The position numbers were made by a program, and so were the translations under genes. A DNA stretch of 12,418 nucleotides. Source: JAZDLO01 sp043801935. Lineage in GTDB: Bacteria; Actinomycetota; Thermoleophilia; RBG-16-64-13. Under the pieces are notes generated by a model, which was not told where the DNA came from, did no database searches, and saw only the letters and a list, made by a program, of their open reading frames with translations. Each line of letters starts with the position of its first letter. Position 1 is the stretch's first letter. Below, one piece after another: positions 5,991 to 12,418 of this stretch. The stretch is taken from contig JAZDLO010000181.1 of assembly GCA_043801935.1 (NCBI GenBank), forward strand, positions 1 to 12,418. Reading direction: 5' to 3'.

Positions 5991-7097
5991 CTAGACGGGT
6001 CGACTGAACTCGCGGCTCGGCGCGGTGATCTCGCCGCTCTTGGAAGCTATCGAGTCGCGGAGGTGCTGCCACGAGGCGACGAACGCCTGGGCGCCTGCCT
6101 CCTGCAGGTTTGCGGCCAGCTGGTCGACATCGATGCCCACCCTCGCGAACTCGGTCAGCACTTCCTCTGAGTCGCCGCCATCGCGCTGCAGCGTGCGCTC
6201 CGCCTTTCCGTGGTCGCTGAAGGCCAGTAGGGTCTCCTCCGGCATGGTATTGATGGTGTTGGGCGCAGCCAGGGCGCCGATGTACAGGACGTCGGATGCC
6301 TCGGGGTCTTTTGTGCCTGTACTCGCGAAGAGGAGCCGCTGCGCGCGCGCGCCCAGGCTCTCCAAGCGCCGCCAGCGATCCGTCTCCAATACGTCTCGAT
6401 AGGACGCATACGTCCGTCCGGCGATGGCGACCCCCAACTTGCCCCTCAAATCCTCGGGGACTTTGTCCATGGTGGCCTTGTCCCACCGGCTGACGAAAAG
6501 CGAGGCGACAGACCGGACGTCGGGGTCAAGACCGGCGGCGACGCGACGCTCGACGCCCCGCATGTAGGCCTCAGCGGCCGCGACGTAGTGTTCGCGCGAG
6601 AAGAGAAGGGTCACATTTACCGGTATCCCGGCGAAGATCGCTTCTTCGATCGCCGGCGCTCCCTCCACCGTGCCGGGGATCTTTATGAACAGGTTGGGCC
6701 GATCGGCCTTCTTGAACAGGGATTTGGCTTCTGCGACCGTGCTGCCGGTGTCGTGAGCCAGCACCGGCGACACCTCCAGCGATACCCAACCATCGACGCC
6801 CGCCGTGCGCCGGTGGACCGGCGCGAACAGATCGGCCGCCTGGGCAAGATCCTGTATCGCCAGTTCGAAGAACAGCGCCTCACCGGACAATCCCCGAGCC
6901 GCGAGCCCGTGGATCTCGTCGTCGTAGGCGTCGGTGCGCGTTATGGCCTGGTCGAAGATGGTGGGATTGGAGGTGAGACCGGTCACCAACAAGTCGTCGA
7001 TATATCGGCTGAGCGTGTCGGTAGTGAGCAGGTCGCGGGTGATGTTGTCGAGCCACAGGCTCTGGCCCAGTTCGTGCAATTGGCGAGGGCCGTCCAT
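5991..7097 (-). CDS. tal: Transaldolase
   Basis: This 368-residue cytosolic enzyme moves a dihydroxyacetone unit between sedoheptulose 7-phosphate and glyceraldehyde 3-phosphate in the non-oxidative pentose phosphate pathway. Its length and sequence fit the ~370-residue transaldolases of actinobacteria and cyanobacteria rather than the shorter E. coli TalB. Visible are the SLWLDNITRDLL start (13-24), TSNPTIFDQAI (42-52), the Schiff-base Lys139 in NLFIKIPGT, INVTLLFS-like NVTLLFS (161-167) and SLFVSRWD further on. I chose the ATG at 7097 because AAGGAGAGG lies three bases before it; the ATG six codons upstream has no ribosome site. It starts 26 bases after zwf and is followed by pgi, with no sign of fusion between the two. 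Confidence 0.96.
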   Translation of the reverse strand: MDGPRQLHELGQSLWLDNITRDLLTTDTLSRYIDDLLVTGLTSNPTIFDQAITRTDAYDDEIHGLAARGLSGEALFFELAIQDLAQAADLFAPVHRRTAGVDGWVSLEVSPVLAHDTGSTVAEAKSLFKKADRPNLFIKIPGTVEGAPAIEEAIFAGIPVNVTLLFSREHYVAAAEAYMRGVERRVAAGLDPDVRSVASLFVSRWDKATMDKVPEDLRGKLGVAIAGRTYASYRDVLETDRWRRLESLGARAQRLLFASTGTKDPEASDVLYIGALAAPNTINTMPEETLLAFSDHGKAERTLQRDGGDSEEVLTEFARVGIDVDQLAANLQEAGAQAFVASWQHLRDSIASKSGEITAPSREFSRPV

Positions 7098-7123
7098 GAT
7101 CCTCTCCTTGTCCATCGTCGGCG

Positions 7124-8509
7124 TCAGATTGCTCGAGGGAGGACCGGATCGATCCAAGGGCCGTCCGCTCCGATCAGCTGGTCGGCCTCCTCCGGACCCC
7201 AAGTACCAATTTCATAGGGGTAGAGGGGAGTCGCGTCATCGAGTACGGGGTCTACGATCCGCCACGATGCCTCCACACCGTCTTGTCGGGCAAAAAGCTC
7301 GGGATTGCCGTGGATGGCATCGGCAAAGAGACGCTGGTATGGCGGCTTCTCATCACCGGGACATGAGGTGACCGTGAGCTCCACGTCCCTACCGACCATT
7401 TGGTCTCCGGGCACTTTGACGCGCATCCCTATGCCTATGACGACGTCCGGGCTGATCCGCATCCGCACGTGGGTTGAACCGGGCGGCACGATCTCGCCGA
7501 ACGTCTCTCGTGGCGGCCGCTTCAGCTCCACGAAGACCTCGGTGGAAGTCACGCCGAGCTCCTTGCCGGAGCGGATGTAGACGGGCACGCCGGCCCAGCG
7601 CCAGTTGTCGATGAGGATCTTCAGGGCTACGTATGTCTCCACGGTCGAGGTAGGCGCGACGCCGGCCACAGAACGGTAGCCCCGATACTGGCCCCTCACA
7701 ACGTGGCCGGGCTCCAATGGCCGGACGGCCTTGAGCAGCCTGACCTTCTCGTCACGGTAGGCATCGCTGATCCCGCCTCCCGGTGGGTCCATGGCAAGAA
7801 CCGCCAGCACCTGCAACAGATGGTTCTGCACCACGTCTCGGATGGCCCCGGCCTCGTCGTAGAACCCTCCTCGATCCTTGACGCCGAAGTCTTCCGCCAT
7901 GGTGATCTGGATGCTCCGAATGTGGTCGCGGTTCCAGATCGGCTCCAGCAGTGGGTTGGCGAACCGCGTGTACGTGATGTTCTGAACCGGTTCCTTTCCC
8001 AGAAAGTGATCGATGCGGAAGATCGCCGATTCCGGGAGGTGCTCGTGTAGCGTGCTGTTCAGCTCTTGGGCCGAGGCCAGATCTCGGCCAAAGGGCTTTT
8101 CCACCACCACGCGGGCTCCCTCGGCACAGCCGGAAGCTGCCAGAGCATCCGTCACGATTGGAAAAACGCTGGGCGGGATAGCCATATAGAAGAGCGGCCG
8201 TTGCGCGTCGCCCAGCGCCTTCCGTATGTGGACATAGGTCTCGGGAGCCCCGTAGTCACCGGAGACATACTGCAGCAGGCCCGCTAAGCTCTCGAAAGCA
8301 GCGGGATCGAAACTCCCGCTTCGCTCGAGACTATCTTTCGCCCGGGCTCTCAGCTGATCCACGGTCCAGGGAGACCGGGCTACCCCGATGAGCGGGAGTT
8401 TGACGCCTCCGTCGCGGATGAGCCCTTGAAGCGCGGGGAAGATCTCTTTGTGGACGAGATCGCCGGTGGCGCCAAAAAAGACGAGCGCGTCTGAGCGGGA
8501 TACTTCCAT
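7124..8509 (-). CDS. zwf: Glucose-6-phosphate 1-dehydrogenase
   Basis: This 461-residue enzyme oxidises glucose 6-phosphate to 6-phosphogluconolactone with NADP+ (or NAD+), the entry step of the oxidative pentose phosphate pathway. The dinucleotide loop GATGDL (13-18) and Lys21, EKPFG (137-141), the substrate-binding RIDHFLGKE (165-173) with Asp167 and His168, and QNHLLQ (228-233) with catalytic His230 are all visible. It is slightly shorter than the usual 480-510 residues, mainly at the N-terminus and in loops, but has all catalytic parts. The ATG at 8509 overlaps the TGA of the HAD gene (TGATG), with AAGGGG upstream; the TTG one codon earlier is less likely. No OpcA partner gene is next to it. 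Confidence 0.97.
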   Translation of the reverse strand: MEVSRSDALVFFGATGDLVHKEIFPALQGLIRDGGVKLPLIGVARSPWTVDQLRARAKDSLERSGSFDPAAFESLAGLLQYVSGDYGAPETYVHIRKALGDAQRPLFYMAIPPSVFPIVTDALAASGCAEGARVVVEKPFGRDLASAQELNSTLHEHLPESAIFRIDHFLGKEPVQNITYTRFANPLLEPIWNRDHIRSIQITMAEDFGVKDRGGFYDEAGAIRDVVQNHLLQVLAVLAMDPPGGGISDAYRDEKVRLLKAVRPLEPGHVVRGQYRGYRSVAGVAPTSTVETYVALKILIDNWRWAGVPVYIRSGKELGVTSTEVFVELKRPPRETFGEIVPPGSTHVRMRISPDVVIGIGMRVKVPGDQMVGRDVELTVTSCPGDEKPPYQRLFADAIHGNPELFARQDGVEASWRIVDPVLDDATPLYPYEIGTWGPEEADQLIGADGPWIDPVLPRAI

Positions 8510-9378
8510 CAATCGGCCCCTTCCTTAGGTTCCAGGTCGCCCCCGTCCCTCTCGCCCGCCGGTAGCACGTAGAGCTCGACGGCGCGCGCGAAACCCTCCT
8601 CTTCGTTGGATGAGGTGACCCTGTCGGCCGCGGCTTTCACCTCGTCGCTGGCATTTCCCATGGCGATGCTCAGACCGCTCGGCCGGAACATGAGCACATC
8701 GTTGGGCATGTCCCCGATGGTGGCGATGCGACCGGCCGGGATACCCAGGAACTCGGAGAGCCGAGTGAGGACCGCGCCCTTGTTGGCGTCGGGGTGCGTT
8801 ATGTCCAAGTAATAAGGCTGCGAACGGGCAGCGGAGGCCTTCTCTCCGCATTCCTCCTGCGCGTCTTTCTCGGCTCGCGCCACCGCCTCGTGGTCGTCGC
8901 TCACCCCCACGATCTTAACGACTCTGTCCAGCACCCCATCGAAGTCCGCGATCACCGTGGGGGGGAACTGGACGGTGTGCTCTTCCCTGTCCACGTGGGG
9001 CCCATGCCGGTCAAGGACATACCACTCGGTCCCGCAATACACCCAGACGTCAAGACCGTGGGTCCGGATCGTGGCGATCGCTCTTTCGGCGACTTCGGGC
9101 GGAACCAGCGACTGGGCGATGATCGTGAGGTCGGGCTTCAAGAACAGGCCCCCGTTGAAACCCGCGATGGGCGTACTGATATCGAGCGGTCCGATGATCG
9201 AGCCCATGCCCCGCGGCGGGCGGCCACTCGTGATGGCGAAGGCGATCCCATTCTGTCCCAGTTTGCGCACCGCCTCGTGGGTGCGATCCGTCAGCGTCTT
9301 GTCACGCGTGACCAGGGTGCCGTCCACATCGGCCAGAAGCAGAGCGACCCTCTTTCCGGCGGAAGTGCTCGAGCTCAT
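8509..9378 (-). CDS. Cof-type HAD-IIB family sugar-phosphatase-like hydrolase
   Basis: This 289-residue protein has the haloacid dehalogenase core with a Cof-type (class IIB) cap. Motif I is DVDGTL with nucleophile Asp17 and Asp19, motif II is TSGR (50-53), motif III is Lys200 in ANKG, and motif IV is GDMPND (222-227), which binds magnesium. The cap (about 85-185) has QPYYLDIT just before motif III, as in Cof relatives. Such proteins hydrolyse small phosphomonoesters, often sugar phosphates, with loose specificity. Its place between pgl and zwf, overlapping both (ATGA and TGATG), suggests action on a pentose phosphate pathway intermediate or by-product; that is inference. A start at ATG 9378 is supported by the coupling overlap. 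Confidence 0.9.
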   Translation of the reverse strand: MSSSTSAGKRVALLLADVDGTLVTRDKTLTDRTHEAVRKLGQNGIAFAITSGRPPRGMGSIIGPLDISTPIAGFNGGLFLKPDLTIIAQSLVPPEVAERAIATIRTHGLDVWVYCGTEWYVLDRHGPHVDREEHTVQFPPTVIADFDGVLDRVVKIVGVSDDHEAVARAEKDAQEECGEKASAARSQPYYLDITHPDANKGAVLTRLSEFLGIPAGRIATIGDMPNDVLMFRPSGLSIAMGNASDEVKAAADRVTSSNEEEGFARAVELYVLPAGERDGGDLEPKEGAD

Positions 9379-10232
9379 TCTAAGGACCCCCTGTTGAGAA
9401 GAGAGGCGGAATCATCGTCGAGGTACCAGCACAGCCTGCCGTTCGCGGGGCGGACGAGTTGCGCCGGGAGGCGGAGGGTATCGAGCCGTCCCTCGATGAC
9501 TTCCTCGACCACCTCGGCCTTGGAGGGCCCGCTGACCAAGAAGACGACCAAAGCGGCGCTGTTGATGAAAGGAACGGTCAGAGTGATACGCCACATGTCT
9601 TGACCGGCAGCGGTGGTACCGGCGCCGGCGGCCGCATCGACAAACACCGGGGCCGCCCACCGCTCCTCTTCGCGTAGCACTTCGGAACCCGGGAAGAGCG
9701 AAGCCGTGTGCCCGTTGTCACCAAGCCCCAGGATTATGAGGTCGCAAGCCGTCTCTGTACCTTCGGCACGGTTCCGGGACGCACTGCCCACATCTCCCCC
9801 AAAGGGGAAGAAGGCATGTAAAAGGGCATCGTATTCGCTGGCGGCATGCTCGGGGATGACGCCAGACTTCATCATGGGATGGACCTGCTCCGGCGGGATG
9901 GGAACCCGGTCCAGCAAGGCTTCGCGAGCCAGGCGCTCGTTGCTGCGCGGATCAGCCGGGTCCACGCACCGCTCGTCGCCCCAGAAGACATGGACGCTAT
10001 TCCAAGGCACAAGCTCGACGAACGGGGGTTGCCCAAGCAGTTCGTAGGCCTTCTTCGGTGTAGATCCCCCTGCCAGCGCCACCGTGAAGCGCCCCCGCAT
10101 CTTCACGGCCCGGCGGGCTTCCTCGACAACCAATGTGGCCGTGGCAAGCGCGAGGCTGTCAGGATCTGGGTGGACCGTCACCGACGGCTGCGCTGGTGTA
10201 ACCCCGGGACGCGAAGCGGCAGAGTCTCCCAA
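9375..10232 (-). CDS. pgl: 6-phosphogluconolactonase
   Basis: This 285-residue protein is of the DevB/SOL type, which hydrolyses 6-phosphoglucono-delta-lactone to 6-phosphogluconate, the second oxidative pentose phosphate step. It shows VALAGGSTPKKAYELL (51-66), the HVFWGDERCVDPADPRSN block (81-98) and LIILGLGDNGHTASLFPGS (165-183) with catalytic His175. The family is usually 230-260 residues; the surplus is an acidic/Ser-rich N-terminal extension and a Gly/Ala-rich insert near 197-211. The start is TTG at 10232, with GAGGGAG seven bases before it, 12 bases after gnd. Its stop overlaps the start of the HAD gene by ATGA, implying translational coupling. Confidence 0.95.
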   Translation of the reverse strand: MGDSAASRPGVTPAQPSVTVHPDPDSLALATATLVVEEARRAVKMRGRFTVALAGGSTPKKAYELLGQPPFVELVPWNSVHVFWGDERCVDPADPRSNERLAREALLDRVPIPPEQVHPMMKSGVIPEHAASEYDALLHAFFPFGGDVGSASRNRAEGTETACDLIILGLGDNGHTASLFPGSEVLREEERWAAPVFVDAAAGAGTTAAGQDMWRITLTVPFINSAALVVFLVSGPSKAEVVEEVIEGRLDTLRLPAQLVRPANGRLCWYLDDDSASLLNRGSLE

Positions 10233-10244
10233 CGGACGCTCCCT

Positions 10245-11711
10245 CTAGGCCCCGTCTTGGCCCGCGAGCCAATCCGTGTGAAAGATGCCCTCTCCGTCGA
10301 CTCGATGGTATGTGTGCGCGCCGAAGTAGTCGCGTTGGGCCTGGATGAGGTTGGACGGCAACCACTCGGCCCGGTAGGCGTCCAAGTAGGCGAGAGCCGT
10401 CATCAGGCCGGGGACGGCGACTCCTGCGGAAGCTCCCGCCTCGACGGCGCGGACCAGATGGTCGCGCCGAGACACGACCACCCGGGACAGCTCTGGGTCG
10501 AGCAGCAGATTGGGCAGCTCGGGCTGCCGCTGGAAAGCAGCTTTGATATCGCGCAGCAGGGCCGACCTGATTATGCAGCCGCCGCGCCAGACCGAGGCTA
10601 CGTCTTCCAAATGCAGTCCGAACCCAAGAGCCTTCGAGGCTACTTGCAGCTGGGCGAAGCCTTGAGCGTACGTCATCACCATGGCGGCGTAGAGGGCGTC
10701 GCGCACGGTTTCCGCCGTCAGCCGGGGGCCCTCTCCCGCGCCGCTGTGGGGCGATGCGCCTGAGGCCGCATCGCCACCCGTGACGGCAGATCCAAGCAGG
10801 GTTGTCGCCGCACGCCTCTGGTCCTCAAGGGCGGAGAGGTTGCGCATGGCGACGGCCACGTCGATGTTCGGCGCCGGCACCTGCAAGTCCATCGCGCTTT
10901 GTGAAGTCCACATCCCCGTGCCCAGCTGCCCGGCTTCTCCCCGGATGAGATCGACCAGGTGACCGCCGGTCTTCTCGTCACGCTGTTTGAAGATGTTGGA
11001 CGTTATCTCCAAGAGGTACGAGTTGAGCTCCGCCCCGTCCCACTCGGCATAGACATCCGCCAGCTCTTCGTTCGAGAGACCCAAGCCCTCCTTCATGAGC
11101 GCGTACGTCTCCGCTATCAGCTGCATGAAACCGTACTCGATGCCGTTGTGGACCATCTTCACGTAGTGGCCGGTGGCACCAGGTCCAAGATAAGAGACAC
11201 AAGGCTCGCCGTCCGCGCGGGCCGCGATGGCCTCGAAGATGGCCCGAACGGACTGGTAGGCTTCTTGCGGACCCCCGGGCATCATGCTGGGCCCGGTCCT
11301 GGCGCCGAACTCCCCGCCGGATATGCCCACTCCGAAGAAGTGGATGCCGACGGCTGCGAGCGACTTCTCCCGCCGCTCGGTGTCCCTGAAGTAGGAGTTG
11401 CCCCCATCGACGAGGACGTCTCCCGGCGCAAGCAGAGGCTCCAGCGCGGCGATGACGGCGTCGACGGGCTTTCCCGCCTTGACCATGATCATGGCCCTAC
11501 GCGGCTTCTCGAGCGATCCCACGAACTGCTCGAGCGAGTAGCAGGCCTCCACCCGCTGTCCCGAGTCGAGCTCAGCTGCGAACTCCCGGGTCACCGAATC
11601 GGTCCGGTTGTAGGCCGCCACCGCGAACCCCCGGTCTGCCATGTTCAACACCAAGTTACGGCCCATCACGGCGAGCCCTATCATGCCAATATCATTCAGG
11701 CTCTCGCTCAT
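10245..11711 (-). CDS. gnd: 6-phosphogluconate dehydrogenase, decarboxylating
   Basis: This 488-residue enzyme oxidises and decarboxylates 6-phosphogluconate to ribulose 5-phosphate, making NADPH. The Rossmann motif GLAVMG (12-17) and the NRT loop (36-38), which in this family reads the NADP+ phosphate, are at the N-terminus. The substrate block SGGEFGARTGPSMMPGG (131-147) varies from the usual SGGEEGA by Phe for the second Glu. The catalytic segment is KMVHNGIEYGFMQLIAETY (185-203) with Lys185 and Glu192. The C-terminal helical half ends in AQRDYFGAHTYHRVD, normal for the long dimeric form. The ATG at 11711 overlaps the rpiB stop by four bases (ATGA). It is one of three adjacent oxidative-branch genes. 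Confidence 0.97.
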   Translation of the reverse strand: MSESLNDIGMIGLAVMGRNLVLNMADRGFAVAAYNRTDSVTREFAAELDSGQRVEACYSLEQFVGSLEKPRRAMIMVKAGKPVDAVIAALEPLLAPGDVLVDGGNSYFRDTERREKSLAAVGIHFFGVGISGGEFGARTGPSMMPGGPQEAYQSVRAIFEAIAARADGEPCVSYLGPGATGHYVKMVHNGIEYGFMQLIAETYALMKEGLGLSNEELADVYAEWDGAELNSYLLEITSNIFKQRDEKTGGHLVDLIRGEAGQLGTGMWTSQSAMDLQVPAPNIDVAVAMRNLSALEDQRRAATTLLGSAVTGGDAASGASPHSGAGEGPRLTAETVRDALYAAMVMTYAQGFAQLQVASKALGFGLHLEDVASVWRGGCIIRSALLRDIKAAFQRQPELPNLLLDPELSRVVVSRRDHLVRAVEAGASAGVAVPGLMTALAYLDAYRAEWLPSNLIQAQRDYFGAHTYHRVDGEGIFHTDWLAGQDGA

Positions 11712-12187
11712 TTCGCCATCCTTCCCGTGGTCCCCCCGCGCATCTCGCTCTCAAGAGCGGTGACCTTGGCCAGCCGACGGCGGTGCCGCTCCTCACCGAT
11801 GTAGCTCGCTCCCAGGAACGTCCGGGTCAGATCCCATGCGAGGGACAAGCCCACCACTCGTCCGCCCAGGCATATGACGTTCATGTCGTCGTCCTCCACA
11901 CCCTGGTGGGCTGAAAAAACGTCGTGGATAAGGGCTGCTCTCGCCCCTGCCACTTTGTTGGCGGCGACACAGGCTCCTACCCCGCTCCCGCAGACCGCGA
12001 CCCCGCGCTCGACTTCACGACGGGCCACAGCGATCGCTAGGGGTATGACCACATCCGGGTAGTCGTCGCCCGAGTCAAGGCGGGGAGCACCAAAGTCGAC
12101 CACCTCGTGGCCGGCGTCCCTCAGCGCCCGGACCAACTCCTCTTTGAGTTGGAATCCGCCGTGATCGGCGGCGATCCCCACCTTCAT
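11708..12187 (-). CDS. rpiB: Ribose-5-phosphate isomerase B (RpiB/LacAB family)
   Basis: This 159-residue enzyme interconverts ribose 5-phosphate and ribulose 5-phosphate. Visible are the substrate-binding ADHGG (7-11), catalytic Cys66 in VCGSGVGACVAANKV (65-79) and GVEDDDMNVICLGGRVVG (96-113). In E. coli RpiB the last block reads SREHNDANV with a catalytic-site His; here that place appears to be Asp (EDDDMNV). This variant is found in a branch of the family, so substrate preference could differ. I chose ATG 12187 because GGAGGGAG sits at good spacing, although the GTG two codons upstream keeps the frame. It starts two bases after the tkt stop and overlaps gnd by ATGA. Confidence 0.93.
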   Translation of the reverse strand: MKVGIAADHGGFQLKEELVRALRDAGHEVVDFGAPRLDSGDDYPDVVIPLAIAVARREVERGVAVCGSGVGACVAANKVAGARAALIHDVFSAHQGVEDDDMNVICLGGRVVGLSLAWDLTRTFLGASYIGEERHRRRLAKVTALESEMRGGTTGRMAK

Positions 12188-12189
12188 GC

Positions 12190-12418
12190 TCACTCCCTCC
12201 CGCCGGTCATGAGGGCCAAAGCCCGCTCGCAGACGTTCTCCACCGTAAAGCCGAATTCGCGCATGACCGTCTCACCGGGTGCCGAGGCACCGAAATGGTC
12301 GATGCCCATGACGGCCCCGCGGTCGCCCACGTAGCGGTGCCAACCCTGGGTGACCCCGGCCTCGACGGCCAGCCGGGCGGAGACTCCCACCGGAAGAACA
12401 GACTCTCTATAGTCGCGG
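12190..12418 (-). CDS. tkt: Transketolase, C-terminal fragment (cut by window edge)
   Basis: The frame is open to the right edge and shows the last 75 residues of a transketolase. The segment RDYRESVLPVGVSARLAVE and then AGVTQGW-x-x-YVGDRGAVMGIDHFGASAPG are typical of the C-terminal domain, ending FGFTVENVCERALALM. The thiamine diphosphate and pyrimidine-binding domains lie outside the window. Transketolase transfers two-carbon units between sugar phosphates in the non-oxidative pentose phosphate pathway. It is upstream of rpiB by two bases and so is probably at or near the start of the operon. Confidence 0.95.
   Translation of the reverse strand, partial: RDYRESVLPVGVSARLAVEAGVTQGWHRYVGDRGAVMGIDHFGASAPGETVMREFGFTVENVCERALALMTGGRE

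Noticed and set aside
5063..6007. 314-residue plus-strand reading frame
   Set aside because: It lies opposite pgi, has no recognisable family and is a typical GC-rich antisense shadow.
9846..10763. 305-residue plus-strand reading frame
   Set aside because: It lies opposite pgl and gnd, both well supported by catalytic motifs; composition is that of an antisense shadow.

Overview
This window is GC-rich bacterial DNA, tightly packed and mostly coded on the minus strand. GTG and TTG start codons are common, and neighbouring genes often overlap by 1-4 bases. No rRNA, tRNA, CRISPR array or mobile element was seen. The organism cannot be named from these bases. Gene style fits a high-GC lineage such as Actinomycetota or an uncultured relative, but that is inference only.

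Right two thirds (4334-12418, minus strand): a sugar-phosphate operon. In transcription order it reads transketolase C-terminus (cut by the window edge), ribose-5-phosphate isomerase B, 6-phosphogluconate dehydrogenase, 6-phosphogluconolactonase, a Cof-type HAD phosphatase, glucose-6-phosphate dehydrogenase, transaldolase and glucose-6-phosphate isomerase. Gaps run from 26 bases down to ATGA/TGATG overlaps, so this looks like one transcript. It carries the oxidative pentose phosphate pathway (NADPH supply) and most of the non-oxidative branch. Only ribulose-phosphate epimerase is not seen in the window.

Centre (3619-4200, plus strand): the most notable gene. It is a peroxiredoxin-like protein of the AhpC/TSA_2 (PRXL2/SelU-like) type whose reading frame is interrupted once, by a TGA exactly where the family has its active-site cysteine (G-[TGA]-LPC-R). 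The frame is open on both sides and the protein is otherwise full length. It is best read as a selenoprotein with a U-x-x-C active site. Two hairpins just after the TGA are candidate bacterial SECIS elements.

Left third (510-3364, minus strand): a probable three-gene operon, divergent from the selenoprotein. It encodes an NAD(P)HX epimerase domain joined to an extra C-terminal helical domain, a flavin disulfide oxidoreductase with a CTWTGC redox centre but without the usual C-terminal His/Glu pair, and a small DUF427 protein. At the left edge lies the start of a lipoprotein gene (minus strand), with a plausible -10 box and a small palindrome in front of it.

Functionally, the window joins NADPH production, nicotinamide cofactor repair and thiol/selenol redox chemistry. 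The link between these blocks is inference from proximity. No stretch above 300 bases lacks a gene; the three larger gaps (232-509, 3365-3618, 4201-4333) are described as features.
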